In this document: positions 23,064 to 31,628 of the stretch, piece after piece
Position numbering within the stretch: the first letter of the stretch is position 1
Layout: every line of letters begins with the position of its first letter
From: Bacillota bacterium
GTDB taxonomy: Bacteria > Bacillota > Clostridia > Acetivibrionales > DTU013
DNA: 31,628 nucleotides
Reading direction: 5' to 3'
Assembly: GCA_023399355.1 (NCBI GenBank)
Contig: JAEWQC010000072.1
Coordinates: 1-31,628 of the forward strand
The notes under the pieces: model-generated
Seen by the model: the letters and a program-made list of their open reading frames with translations, nothing else
What the model was told of the DNA's origin: nothing
Database searches by the model: none
Translations under genes and position numbers: made by a program

Positions 23064-24470
23064 ATGAGAGGAATCGAATTGCAGCGTAATAGTGATATCT
23101 CGCTGTCACGGCAGATATATAACACCTTCAGGGCTCAGATCATTGACGGGCGAATGAAGTCAGGAGAGGCACTTCCATCCACACGCGAGCTTGCAGCGCA
23201 GCTTGCCGTTTCACGCAATACCGTCTGCGAAGCATATGATATGCTTTTGGCCGAAGCCTTCACGGAAAGCCGGCAAGGCTCCCCAACCCGCGTAGCCCGG
23301 GATGTGCATCTGGATTTGCCATGTCGCCCGGAGAAATCGGATCAAAAGCATTCTACAAGGGATTCCAAGCAGAAAGACAGACCGGTTTGCAATATTAAGA
23401 CCGACTTTCGAACAGGCCTCCCCGATTTGCATAAATTCCCCATGCATCAATGGCTGCAGATGATGAATAAGACATCCGAACAGCTTACTCCCGAACAATG
23501 GGGGTATACGGGTCCGGATGGATTTGCACCTCTCCGCAGGGAGATTGCTTCATGGCTGTTCAGGAGCAGGGGGATGGATTTAGATCCCGATGATGTATTC
23601 ATAACAGCCGGAGCGACACACGCTCTGCATCTGCTTTCGGAGCTGCTCTTTACCGATCCTTTTGAAATCATTGTAGAGGATCCGTGTCATACGGGCATGC
23701 TGCGCGCACTAAAGAACAGAGGCTTCAAGGTGATCCCTGCCTCCGTCGATGAGCATGGTCTGAGAGCGGAGTGCCTTGAGGGCCTGCATTCGAAAACGTT
23801 ATATGTGACCCCTTCGCACCAGTTCCCACTCGGCGGGATTCTGACTGCGGGCCGCCGCGCTGCATTGATACGATATGCGGCAGAAAACAAAGCCTATATC
23901 ATTGAAGACGATTATGACAGTGAATTCCGATATGTCGGTCCCCCTGTCGCACCATTGTATTCAATGAACCCTGCCAGGGTCATCTATGTCGGCACCTTCA
24001 GCAAAATAATTTTCCCGTCGCTCAGGATCGGCTATGTTATCCTGCCACATGATCTACAAAACCGATGGCGTTACCTGCGCACCCACACAGATGTACAGAA
24101 CCCGCCTTTTGCACAGGCAGCACTAACAGAGTTCCTACATTCACGCAGGCTCGACCGGCATGTACAGCAGATGCGAAAACTTTACGGACAAAGAAGACAA
24201 GTGCTGCTTCAGGCACTTGATAAGGAATTCGGGAAAAATCATAATGTCTGGGGGGATGCTGCAGGACTTCATATGGCAGTAGCGTTTCCAGGACATCACT
24301 TTGACGCGGGCTTCAACCACAAATGCAAAGCAAATGGGATTCATCTGCAGACAGTCGAAACCCACTGCATCCATAAGGGCATCCATACCGACAAACTCCT
24401 TCTTGGCTATGGGCATCTCCATCCTGAGGATATTCAGGCGGGTATCCTGCTGCTTGGTAAATGTTTTTAA
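23064..24470 (+). CDS. MocR family regulator (GntR helix-turn-helix fused to class I aminotransferase)
   Basis: A 468-residue PLP-dependent transcription factor. Residues 1-75 are the GntR winged helix (SRQIYNTFRAQIIDGR, LPSTRELAAQLAVSRNTV). Residues about 115-465 are an aminotransferase-I fold, with the PLP-ring Asp in EDDYDSEFRY (281-290) and Schiff-base Lys314 in GTFSKIIFPSLRIGY. The ATG at 23064 has GGAGGAAGC in front; an earlier in-frame ATG at 23004 lies at the predicted transcription start. It is divergent from the EamA exporter, its likely target. The effector is probably an amino acid or amine that forms an aldimine with PLP. Confidence 0.9.
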   Translation: MRGIELQRNSDISLSRQIYNTFRAQIIDGRMKSGEALPSTRELAAQLAVSRNTVCEAYDMLLAEAFTESRQGSPTRVARDVHLDLPCRPEKSDQKHSTRDSKQKDRPVCNIKTDFRTGLPDLHKFPMHQWLQMMNKTSEQLTPEQWGYTGPDGFAPLRREIASWLFRSRGMDLDPDDVFITAGATHALHLLSELLFTDPFEIIVEDPCHTGMLRALKNRGFKVIPASVDEHGLRAECLEGLHSKTLYVTPSHQFPLGGILTAGRRAALIRYAAENKAYIIEDDYDSEFRYVGPPVAPLYSMNPARVIYVGTFSKIIFPSLRIGYVILPHDLQNRWRYLRTHTDVQNPPFAQAALTEFLHSRRLDRHVQQMRKLYGQRRQVLLQALDKEFGKNHNVWGDAAGLHMAVAFPGHHFDAGFNHKCKANGIHLQTVETHCIHKGIHTDKLLLGYGHLHPEDIQAGILLLGKCF

Positions 24471-24789
24471 TCCATACGGTTCTTTCGCAGCAGTTATTCT
24501 ATCCACGACAAAGAATAATTCTCCCGTCATTCCTGAAGATCAGCGAACAAATAGAACAATCAGAAATCAAAGAATCGCATGTTTATATTTACAAATGGAT
24601 TTAATGCAGAGGGACAGTTCACAATGTGCAATGTGAAAAAGGGGATGATCCGGACAGATTCTGTAAACCGGAGGAGATGAATGATCTTCAGTTGACATCT
24701 GAAATCCACGGAATGAAAAGTCGGCCGAAAAAAAGGCAGGCTCATGAGATTGTTTTCAGGATCCACCATGGTGTCCGTCAGCACTTTCT
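24471..24789. other. Intergenic region between convergent genes
   Basis: This stretch of about 320 bases lies between the ends of the MocR and LTA-synthase-like genes. Only short open frames without recognisable features or ribosome sites occur. A weak 7-bp stem (TTATTCT at 24494-24500 with AGAATAA at 24512-24518) lies 24 bases after the MocR stop but has no T-run. I see nothing else in it. Confidence 0.5.
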
Positions 24790-26976
24790 CTATTTTAAGA
24801 TCTTCCTGTAGTAATCCGTTTCCAGGATTTTTGCCGAATATTTGAACTTGTCGGCTACAATTCTATTTACCGTTTTGATATATGCTTTGTCACTTTCCGT
24901 CCCATCAAAGAATTCCGCCTCATCCGTAACCGTATTGTACCGTGCTCTGTCGGTTATCCAGCTGCGGTTGGAGAAAATGACAAGCGCTGGCGAACTGGAG
25001 AGGATATCGGTTCCCATCATCAGCCTTGAATCGTATTCCAATCCGAAAAGATTGGACAGGGTGGGAATCCTGTCAAGACTGGCACAGGGTTTGTCGACAA
25101 CGATTGTATTCATTCCCTTTTTCCAGAGGATCATCGCGCTCTTGTACAATTCAAAATTATCCTCTACCTTGTGTCCGGCCAATTCATCGATGCATTCCCT
25201 GGGAAGGCCATATGGATAATGATCTCCGCTCAGGGCTATCACTGTTTTATCTGCCACGCCTGCCGCCTCAAGCTTTTCAAGGAGTAATTTCATAGCCGCT
25301 TCCAATTCAAGATTGCAGGCTATATAAGCTTTTGAAGGGTCTGAATACGGCAGATCGGCTACGAGCGCCTTATTCTTGGCTGCCATGAAATTCCCTGAAA
25401 AGTTATAATTCATATGTCCGCTAACCGTCATATAATAAACATGGAAGGGTTTATCCGCAGTAAAATCACCAGATGTGACATTGATCATTTCCAGGTCGGA
25501 TTCCGGCCAGGTCTTTTTCACTACCAGTCCGTTTCCTACCCCTTTGTAATCATAGCCCATATTCGGGTGTGAGAGATCTCTTCTATAATAGGTATAGGAA
25601 TGATCATGGTATGCTGTCGTTTTATACCCAAGGTTCCTGAACTGGTTTCCCATGCAGAAGGGCATATAATTTACTCCGGATTTCATAAAGCTCCAGACGC
25701 CGCTTTTCGGGATAAGTCCTGTACATGCCGCATATTCTCCATCGGAAGTGCTGACCCCCCAGACCGGATTGTAAAAGTTGTTGAATACAAAGCCCTCATG
25801 CGTCATCCTATAAAGGGTCGGGGTCAGTTCCGGAGTGATGAAATAGGGTGAAAACGATTCGGCTGTGAGCAGGATGAGATTGTCCCCCTTGAACATTCCC
25901 GTATATTGGTTTGTTGCTGTAGGTTTCACTGTGGAAAAATATTTGTTCATTGCATAGAAGTTCTCATCCTGACCACTTGCGGCAAGCAGTTTCTCAAAAT
26001 CAATGTTCATTGTATTAAAAGGCTTCATCGTGACTGCCGCTGTGTCAGCCGCAGTACCCGTTTCATCCGTCGTGTCTGTGCCTGTCGTACCCTGTTCCGG
26101 CATGCCGACCGTGTTAGTCTGTTCCGGCGTACCGACCGTTTTACCCGGGTCCTTTGCAGTGTCGGAACCGGTCGTTTTGGCTTCTGACCATGCATCGACC
26201 GCATCCCCTGCTCCGTTCCTGCGATCGTTGACTTGGGCCGTTGTTTCTCCAGGAAAGCTGTCCTTCAGAGAGTCAACGATGAGCTTTTGAAAATCAAGCC
26301 GCATTGTTGTCAGAAGTCCGAGTTTATTGATCGCAAGCTCCGGATTTGTAGTCTTGTAATAAAGAGTACTCTGCGAAGCAGGGCTGTCCCCGGTCAGACT
26401 GACGCAAATAATCGCAAATGAATAGCTTGCCGCGAAAAACAACAAGATATAAGCCATTGTCATTTTCTTCATTGGAGCGAACAGGTCCTTGCCCTTTCTT
26501 AAAATGAGCAGTGTCAGCGGCGCAAAAAGAAGCACAATCACCATCATGTTTTTTAATACGGTTTCAACAATAATATCGTAAAATTGCACTACGTCACCGG
26601 CACCGCCTAAAGAGTAAAGGGACAAAGGCGTATGGAACACGCAGTAATAGATAATCTGCACAGCATAAATCAGGCTCAATAATGCAGATATTACAAAAGA
26701 GACGATTCGTGATGCTTTTGCCGGAATCAGACTTACGATGAGAAAAAGCAGTGAACCTCCTGAAAATGCAAAGAGAAATGGAAACAGGCAGTCAAAACTG
26801 AGGCTTTTAAAAATCCAGAGTCTGAACAATAGCTCAAGATAAGCAAAAGATGCGATAAAAAAGAATAAAAGCCAATATTTCATGAGGAAGTTTTCCAGCA
26901 TTTTATAAGACTTCTTATTCTTAAGGCTTCCGGCAAACTTTAGAAGATCCGGTTTTATATAATTATGATTCTTCAA
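24790..26976 (-). CDS. LTA synthase family membrane sulfatase
   Basis: A polytopic enzyme of about 728 residues. The first 190 residues hold five hydrophobic segments, as in LtaS. An unusual Thr/Gly/Pro/Gln-rich linker follows (about residues 245-310, with VGTPEQ and VGMPEQ repeats), then the extracellular alkaline-phosphatase/sulfatase domain. Metal and nucleophile residues are visible: Glu373 (LLTAES), Thr410 (GVSTSDGEY, matching the LtaS catalytic Thr) and Asp585-His586 (LSGDHYPYG). The family polymerises or transfers glycerol-phosphate from phosphatidylglycerol, or modifies cell-surface polymers. The start is uncertain. TTG at 26976 has GGAG nine bases before it, whereas the upstream GTG at 27060 lies only about six bases from the predicted transcript start; an ATG at 27006 has no ribosome site. 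Confidence 0.82.
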   Translation of the reverse strand: MKNHNYIKPDLLKFAGSLKNKKSYKMLENFLMKYWLLFFFIASFAYLELLFRLWIFKSLSFDCLFPFLFAFSGGSLLFLIVSLIPAKASRIVSFVISALLSLIYAVQIIYYCVFHTPLSLYSLGGAGDVVQFYDIIVETVLKNMMVIVLLFAPLTLLILRKGKDLFAPMKKMTMAYILLFFAASYSFAIICVSLTGDSPASQSTLYYKTTNPELAINKLGLLTTMRLDFQKLIVDSLKDSFPGETTAQVNDRRNGAGDAVDAWSEAKTTGSDTAKDPGKTVGTPEQTNTVGMPEQGTTGTDTTDETGTAADTAAVTMKPFNTMNIDFEKLLAASGQDENFYAMNKYFSTVKPTATNQYTGMFKGDNLILLTAESFSPYFITPELTPTLYRMTHEGFVFNNFYNPVWGVSTSDGEYAACTGLIPKSGVWSFMKSGVNYMPFCMGNQFRNLGYKTTAYHDHSYTYYRRDLSHPNMGYDYKGVGNGLVVKKTWPESDLEMINVTSGDFTADKPFHVYYMTVSGHMNYNFSGNFMAAKNKALVADLPYSDPSKAYIACNLELEAAMKLLLEKLEAAGVADKTVIALSGDHYPYGLPRECIDELAGHKVEDNFELYKSAMILWKKGMNTIVVDKPCASLDRIPTLSNLFGLEYDSRLMMGTDILSSSPALVIFSNRSWITDRARYNTVTDEAEFFDGTESDKAYIKTVNRIVADKFKYSAKILETDYYRKILK

Positions 26977-27010
26977 AATTTTCCACTCCGTTTTTCCTGC
27001 AACCATCACT

Positions 27011-27070
27011 GTGTAGTATAGGTAGTGCGCTTTTCCAGCTGTGTAATATAGGTGGTGCACTTTTCCAGCT
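27011..27070. repeat. Two tandem 30-bp repeats at the LTA-synthase-like promoter
   Basis: Units 27011-27040 and 27041-27070 differ at three positions. They lie immediately downstream of the predicted -10 element, covering the start site and early leader on the minus strand. If translated in frame they encode a ten-residue repeat, but the promoter position makes them non-coding. Their place suits a repressor or regulator bound to paired sites. Confidence 0.8.
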
Positions 27071-27072
27071 AT

Positions 27073-27101
27073 ATTCTATCAGCTTTATTGAATCAGGGCA
27101 A
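27073..27101 (-). promoter_or_regulatory. Promoter of the LTA-synthase-like gene
   Basis: On the minus strand TTGCCC (27096-27101), an exact 17-base spacer and TAGAAT (27073-27078) form a sigma-A promoter matching four and five of six consensus bases. The predicted start is near 27066, inside the first-transcribed 30-bp repeat. Confidence 0.6.
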
Positions 27102-27156
27102 TAGGGCCTCTAATAGTACGCAAACGACAGGTAATGAAGGTACTATAAAACTATTT

Positions 27157-27738
27157 TCATCGTCCCGAGAATATTCCCGACGTTTGAAACATTTTTTTCT
27201 CCATATCGCTATCACCCAGACCTCCATATGCTTTGCTCATCAAAAGGTAGGTTTCGGGATTAGAGATGTCTTTGGGAAGTATGTCTTTCAACAGTTGAAG
27301 CGCTTGCAAAAATTCACCTGATTCTATCAGGACCCTGGCTGTTCCTATTGAACACTCGGGGCCTTCTGAATTTCTTGCTGTCTCATCCAGGTATTCCTTT
27401 AACACCGCTTTTACCTTATCTGCCGTGAATGGCTTCTGGAGATAGGCTACCACCCCCATCTGCGTGCATTCGATCGCATTTTTAACTGTTGCATAGGCTG
27501 TAATAACAATAACCGGTATGGTAATCCCCATCTCCCTTATGGATCGGATGACCTCGGTGCCGCTTATGAAAGGCATTTTAATATCAATAAACGCAAGATC
27601 GAAATCCTCCTTCAACAAAATTTCTTTCGCCGCGTTCCCGTCATTTGCCGTCTTAACCTCGTAGCCTTCAATTTGCAAGCATTTCATCAATAGCGTGCGT
27701 ATGTTTTTCGTGTCATCTGCTACCAAAACTCTTTTCAT
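27157..27738 (-). CDS. Response regulator: receiver domain plus TPR-like tail, no DNA-binding domain
   Basis: A 193-residue protein. Residues 1-120 are a complete CheY-like receiver with acidic Asp8-Asp9, phosphoacceptor Asp52 (FIDIKMP), switch Thr80 (VITAYA) and Lys102 (LQKPF). Residues 130-190 look like one or two TPR-like helical hairpins (ARVLIESGEFLQALQLLKDI, PETYLLMSKAYGGLGD). No helix-turn-helix or enzymatic output is present, so signalling is presumably through protein contact or phosphotransfer. Its ATG overlaps the kinase TGA (ATGA at 27735-27738), and GGAGGTG precedes it, so the two are coupled. Confidence 0.88.
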   Translation of the reverse strand: MKRVLVADDTKNIRTLLMKCLQIEGYEVKTANDGNAAKEILLKEDFDLAFIDIKMPFISGTEVIRSIREMGITIPVIVITAYATVKNAIECTQMGVVAYLQKPFTADKVKAVLKEYLDETARNSEGPECSIGTARVLIESGEFLQALQLLKDILPKDISNPETYLLMSKAYGGLGDSDMEKKMFQTSGIFSGR

Positions 27739-29639
27739 GTTTTCACCTCCGTTTCAATTGCCGGTAGTGTAAAGGTAAAGATACTGCCTTCGCCGGGTTT
27801 GCTGCTGACCCAGATCTCCCCATGATGTGCTCTCACAATCTCCCGCGATACATACAAACCCAGCCCGGTGCCACGCACTTCCAATTCTCCCCCCTTGACC
27901 TGGTAAAACTTATCAAAGACGTGCCCGATGTATTCCGGCAGTATTCCTGTACCGGTATCCCTTACGTAAACTTGTACATCGGGGAGTTCAAGCTTTGCGC
28001 CTATAGTAACCGTATCGCCGGCAGCCGTATATTTGAGCGCATTATTGATCAGATTATTCAAAACCCAGCTTATTTTGTCAAAATCGGCATAGACCGGCGG
28101 TAATTTATTTACCGGCTCAATGATCAGACGTACACCCTTCCTTGTTGCAACATTGCCAAACTCTTTGACTGATGTTTTAACGATTTTATGAACCAGGCAT
28201 GACTGAAACTGATAAATCGATTTGCCGGATTCTATTCGTGACAGTTCAAGCAGTTCATTAACAAGCACTGAAAGTTTTTCGCCATCTTCCTTCAACGCCT
28301 CCACCATTTCCTGTTGTTCCATGTTCAGCGCACCCATGCTGGGATCTGAAATCATGCTGGCTGCCATCATAATCGATGTCAGAGGTGTTTTGAATTCATG
28401 GGAAATGGTAGCGACAAAGTCTGCTTTGACTCTTTCAAGCTCTTTGAGTTCCGTAACATTATGAAAAACTACTATGATACCGGTATTTTGACTTTCAAGG
28501 TCTTTTATGGCCGCGACTACAACATTAAAATAATAATCGCCTTCTCTGTTTATCCTTATGATTTTTTCATACTGCTCCGTTCCTGTCTGAACAGCAGCTG
28601 TAATGTGGTTGAAAATCTCACCATTATGTATCGCCTCAAGAAAATGCTTGCCCTGAACATCTGATTCTATAATATCAAAGAAGCTTTCGCATGCATTATT
28701 TATGAGAACGATCCTGTAATCTATCTCCATCACCAGAAGCGGATCCGAGATGCTCTTTACGATAGCCATGGATTTGTTCTTCTCAGTCATAAGCTGTCCC
28801 ATAGTGCTTTTTGCATAATTTTGAAGCCTCTGGGTCATATTATTGAACTCCAATGCCAGTTTTCCCGTTTCATCATTGGTTTGCACCAGCATATGCTGGT
28901 TCAGTTCACCGGCCTTTACCCTGCTGATGCTTTCCGTTAATTGATTTAATGGATTCAGAAATCTGTTGACAAAATGTCTGGATACGGCATAACCACCCAA
29001 AACTGCTGTGAAGGAAAGCCCCAGCAAAAAATACATGGATGTTCTTGTCCTTGAGGAGGCTTCCGACTTGCTGCGGAACATTGCAGTCTCGTTCAGACGT
29101 GATATCTCGGCAAGGTTTTGCTTTATCTGATTGAAAAGAGGCAGCATCGTATTATTATACAAAGTTAAAGCTTCCTCCTGTTTTTTATTGCCGATGTTGT
29201 CCTGCAGGGATGAAAAGCATTGAACATATTTTTCATATTGCTGGTTGATGTTATCCGTCAGTTTTTTTTCCCCAAGTTCAGTTACATTGTTAACCTCGAC
29301 CTGATACCACCGGATAAAATTGGCGTGGTCGTCCATAAACGCTTCCATGCCTTTCCTGCTGTCAACGCTGATACTCATCAGCACAGCTCCATCCTGTCTT
29401 TCAATAGCTTCCGTCATTTTTTCAGCAGCGTTGATGCTTTTGTAGTTGTTGGTCATCAGGCTGTCAACAGCCTTTTCCAGACGGAACAGATTAAAAAAAC
29501 CGGCAAACCCTACAAGTGCGATTAAAAAAACAAGACTTATATATATTAATGAAATCTTTCCCTTGAGTGTATTTAAGATACTGTTCACCGGCTTCCTGAA
29601 AATTATACGAATCCACCATATCAGTATATGACCCTTCAT
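27735..29639 (-). CDS. Membrane sensor histidine kinase (HAMP-PAS-HisKA-HATPase)
   Basis: A kinase of up to 634 residues. Domains: TM1 (about 31-53), an extracytoplasmic four-helix-bundle-like sensor (55-200), TM2 (202-220), HAMP (218-275), PAS (about 290-400), HisKA with phospho-acceptor His414 (ATISHEFKTPLTS), and HATPase_c with N-box (VLNNLINNALKYT, Asn529-Asn533), G1 DTGTGI (561-566) and G2 GTGLGLYV (590-597). The start is uncertain: ATG at 29639 has no ribosome site, while GTG at 29588 (MNSILNTLKG start) has AGGAAG close before it. It is translationally coupled to the receiver gene and divergent from the KimA-like permease, so that permease may be a target. Confidence 0.9.
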   Translation of the reverse strand: MKGHILIWWIRIIFRKPVNSILNTLKGKISLIYISLVFLIALVGFAGFFNLFRLEKAVDSLMTNNYKSINAAEKMTEAIERQDGAVLMSISVDSRKGMEAFMDDHANFIRWYQVEVNNVTELGEKKLTDNINQQYEKYVQCFSSLQDNIGNKKQEEALTLYNNTMLPLFNQIKQNLAEISRLNETAMFRSKSEASSRTRTSMYFLLGLSFTAVLGGYAVSRHFVNRFLNPLNQLTESISRVKAGELNQHMLVQTNDETGKLALEFNNMTQRLQNYAKSTMGQLMTEKNKSMAIVKSISDPLLVMEIDYRIVLINNACESFFDIIESDVQGKHFLEAIHNGEIFNHITAAVQTGTEQYEKIIRINREGDYYFNVVVAAIKDLESQNTGIIVVFHNVTELKELERVKADFVATISHEFKTPLTSIMMAASMISDPSMGALNMEQQEMVEALKEDGEKLSVLVNELLELSRIESGKSIYQFQSCLVHKIVKTSVKEFGNVATRKGVRLIIEPVNKLPPVYADFDKISWVLNNLINNALKYTAAGDTVTIGAKLELPDVQVYVRDTGTGILPEYIGHVFDKFYQVKGGELEVRGTGLGLYVSREIVRAHHGEIWVSSKPGEGSIFTFTLPAIETEVKT

Positions 29640-29790
29640 TTGTTAAGTCAACGGATCATACCGGCATTATTCGCATTAAAATGGAGAAAACTCTATGATA
29701 GGTGAATATACTTTCTGAATTTGACGTTAAATACACATGGCAGCCTTGATAGAAGGGGCAGATTGAACTTTCCTTATATGCAAAAAGGCT

Positions 29791-29796
29791 TATAAT
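29791..29796 (+). promoter_or_regulatory. -10 element of the kimA-like gene
   Basis: A perfect TATAAT lies 64 bases before the ATG at 29860, with no convincing -35 box at normal spacing (TTGAAC is 22 bases away). A small hairpin (GGTAA/TTACC, 29816-29829) follows. No ydaO-type c-di-AMP riboswitch signature is visible in the 220-base gap to the divergent kinase. Confidence 0.35.
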
Positions 29797-29859
29797 AGAC
29801 TCTATGCCTTGAAGAGGTAAGGGTTTACCAATATTTGACGTGCCGGGGGGGCAATTTTT

Positions 29860-31628
29860 ATGGTCAGCAAATTAAAGAGAATCATCATAGGAAAGCCATT
29901 AAAAAATATAGATATCCATGGACAAAAATACAGTATCAAGTGGGGTCTGCCGATACTGGCCAGTGACGCCATTTCGTCGGTAGCATACGCAGGCGAGGAA
30001 ATCCTGCTTGTCATGATCCCTGTGGTCGGCCTCTTGTCCTACAAATATGTAATTTATATCTCGGCTGCAATTATCGGACTGCTTTTACTGTTAATGATTT
30101 CCTACCGCCAGACGATCGAAAGCTACCCCAATGGCGGAGGGGCCTTCATCGTAGCGAAGGAAAACATCGGGGTCATTGCAGGCGTAGCGGCAGGCGCATC
30201 ACTGTCCATCGATTATGTGCTGACCGTGGCGGTAAGTGTCTCCTCGGGAGTTCAACAGCTAACCTCCGCATTTAATGGTTTGAGGCCATTTACCGTTGAG
30301 TTATGCGTCTTCATTGTTTTGCTCCTTACTTTGGGAAACCTTCGTGGAATCAGGGAATCCTCCAAGATCTTCGGGCTTCCTGCCTATCTATTTATCATCG
30401 CAATCCTTATTATGCTGGCAGTGGGCTTTTATAAATACTTGACTGGAGTGCCGGTTCCTGCGCCCACTACTCCTCCCGGATATTTCGGTGTCGGTTCCGT
30501 CTCACTCATACTCATCTTGCAGGCCTTTTCAAACGGATGTTCCGCTGTCACAGGTGTTGAGGCAGTAAGCAACGCTGTCCCGAATTTCAGGCAGCCGGCA
30601 GCCAAGCATGCAAAAACCGTATTACTGTTGCTCTCTGTAATCATCCTTGTACTTTTCGGAGGCACCTCGATACTTGCCAATATCTATCATGCCACTCCCG
30701 GAGACGGTCATCAGACCGTTCTGATACAGATGGCAGACGAAATATTCGGACGTACAGGCTTGCTGAATGCTTCCATGTTCTATCTGATCACCGGCTCTCT
30801 GCTGGTAATACTGGTACTCGCTGCGAATACAGCATTTTCCGGATTTCCCATGCTCATCTCGGTAATGGCAAATGACGAGTTCGTACCCCGCCAGTTGAAA
30901 ATGCGCGGTGACAGATTGAGCTATTCGAATGGGATCATTATATTATCCATCATTGCTACCTTGCTGATCATCATCTTTCAGGCAAACGTCTCGCGCCTGA
31001 TCGGCCTTTATGCCATCGGCGTATTCATCTCCTTTACACTTTCGCAGACCGGCATGCTGCTGCGCTGGCTGAGGAAGAAGGACAAAAACTGGATGTTCAA
31101 GGCCGCAGTCAATGGACTCGGAGCTTTCGTAACGGCAATTGTCGTACTGATCATTGCCGTATTCAAATTCAGCGAAGGTGCATACATCGTCGTTTTCCTG
31201 GTACCGGTCCTGATGTTTTTAATGCTTAAAGTCAAGAAACATTATTTTGCTATTTCAAGACAATTAAGAGTCACACCCGAAACATGTAAAACAATGGATC
31301 CGGCAAAAAATCATTACCGCAACAGGGTCATCGTACCGATAGAAAGCGTAACTCAATCCAGTTTGAGGGCCTTAAGGTATGCAAGTACCATTTCGGAAAA
31401 CGTAGTGGCCTTTTCGATTGCAATAAATGAAGAAAGCGAAAAGAAAATACGTGATGCGTATGATAAGCTTAATACGGATATCCCGTTGATTGTACGATAT
31501 TCGCCTTTCAGAAAGGTTGTCGACCCGCTGCTGAAGTTCATAGAATCAGCCGAGTACGATTATCAGGAGGGTGAGATGATTACAGTAATTCTGCCGCAAT
31601 TTATATTGAAAAAGTGGTGGCACCGGAT
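29860..31628 (+). CDS. kimA: KimA-like APC-family potassium permease (3' end cut by window)
   Basis: The first 589 codons of a membrane transporter that runs off the right edge. It aligns by eye with B. subtilis KimA (about 607 residues), a high-affinity proton-coupled K+ importer. The start SDAISSVAYAGEE contains Asp36 and Tyr43, and SIDYVLT contains Asp118; the KimA residues Asp36, Tyr43 and Asp117 are reported K+ ligands. About twelve hydrophobic segments are followed by a soluble C-terminal domain from about residue 470 (USP-like), ending here in LPQFILKKWWH, so only about 20 residues are missing. A run of seven G residues (29845-29851) eight bases before the ATG probably serves as ribosome site. 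Amino-acid transport cannot be fully excluded. Confidence 0.85.
   Translation, partial: MVSKLKRIIIGKPLKNIDIHGQKYSIKWGLPILASDAISSVAYAGEEILLVMIPVVGLLSYKYVIYISAAIIGLLLLLMISYRQTIESYPNGGGAFIVAKENIGVIAGVAAGASLSIDYVLTVAVSVSSGVQQLTSAFNGLRPFTVELCVFIVLLLTLGNLRGIRESSKIFGLPAYLFIIAILIMLAVGFYKYLTGVPVPAPTTPPGYFGVGSVSLILILQAFSNGCSAVTGVEAVSNAVPNFRQPAAKHAKTVLLLLSVIILVLFGGTSILANIYHATPGDGHQTVLIQMADEIFGRTGLLNASMFYLITGSLLVILVLAANTAFSGFPMLISVMANDEFVPRQLKMRGDRLSYSNGIIILSIIATLLIIIFQANVSRLIGLYAIGVFISFTLSQTGMLLRWLRKKDKNWMFKAAVNGLGAFVTAIVVLIIAVFKFSEGAYIVVFLVPVLMFLMLKVKKHYFAISRQLRVTPETCKTMDPAKNHYRNRVIVPIESVTQSSLRALRYASTISENVVAFSIAINEESEKKIRDAYDKLNTDIPLIVRYSPFRKVVDPLLKFIESAEYDYQEGEMITVILPQFILKKWWHR

Noticed and set aside
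24471..24789. Small genes between mocR and the LTA-synthase-like gene
   Set aside because: The short open frames lack ribosome sites and recognisable features, and overlap the 3' ends of the flanking genes.
27007..27060. In-frame N-terminal extension of the LTA-synthase-like protein encoded by the 30-bp repeats
   Set aside because: The predicted promoter puts the transcript start about six bases from that GTG, leaving no room for a ribosome site.
29845..29851. Phase-variable poly-G tract before kimA
   Set aside because: Seven G residues are short for slippage-based switching and are better read as a G-rich ribosome site at normal spacing.
29640..29860. c-di-AMP (ydaO/kimA) riboswitch upstream of the KimA-like gene
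   Set aside because: The 220-base gap lacks the conserved core (such as GCAGAGCCGGGGGA-like segments) and has only a small 5-bp hairpin, so the class is not supported.

Overview
The window looks like chromosome of a Gram-positive bacterium (Bacillota), most likely an anaerobic or facultative Clostridia-type organism. The evidence is moderate-to-low GC with AT-rich intergenic regions, strong AGGAGG-type ribosome sites, TTGACA/TATAAT-like promoters, an LTA-synthase-like sulfatase, a KimA-type potassium permease, a MocR regulator and a ferredoxin-rich dihydropyrimidine dehydrogenase. The species cannot be named from the sequence. No rRNA, tRNA, CRISPR array, phage or insertion sequence was recognised.

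Region 1 (1-10.9 kb, minus strand) is a pyrimidine-catabolic locus. In transcription order it holds a PucR-type regulator, a class III aminotransferase, an iron-containing alcohol dehydrogenase, dihydropyrimidinase, a PreA-type dihydropyrimidine dehydrogenase, and a four-gene ABC importer (ATPase, two permeases, lipoprotein receptor). Together they fit import of a pyrimidine, reduction, ring opening, and disposal of the beta-alanine product as malonic semialdehyde and 3-hydroxypropionate. The N-carbamoyl-beta-alanine hydrolase and the PreT electron-input subunit are not in the window. Terminator-like hairpins sit in the operon leader and between preA and the transporter, suggesting graded or conditional readthrough. 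A 14-bp dyad overlaps the candidate operon promoter, and two 42-bp hairpin repeats sit in the pucR leader.

Region 2 (10.9-13.4 kb, plus strand) is a small cassette: AAA ATPase, GNAT acetyltransferase, a left-handed beta-helix (hexapeptide-repeat) protein, and a second GNAT acetyltransferase.

Region 3 (13.5-20.4 kb, minus strand) is one large bimodular non-ribosomal peptide synthetase, with order truncated C, A, T, C, A, T and a terminal domain of about 360 residues. The last domain is not a thioesterase. It resembles the papain-like acyltransferase BtrH of butirosin biosynthesis, with a visible Cys/His/Asp set. This is the most interesting object in the window: a peptide assembly line that may release its product by acyl transfer to an unknown acceptor.

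Region 4 (20.9-24.5 kb) has an AlkZ-related winged-helix protein, then a divergent pair of an EamA-family exporter and a MocR/GntR-aminotransferase regulator with repeated boxes at its promoter.

Region 5 (24.8-31.6 kb) has an LTA-synthase-like membrane sulfatase with two 30-bp repeats at its promoter, a two-component system whose receiver protein lacks a DNA-binding domain, and a divergent KimA-like potassium permease cut by the window edge.
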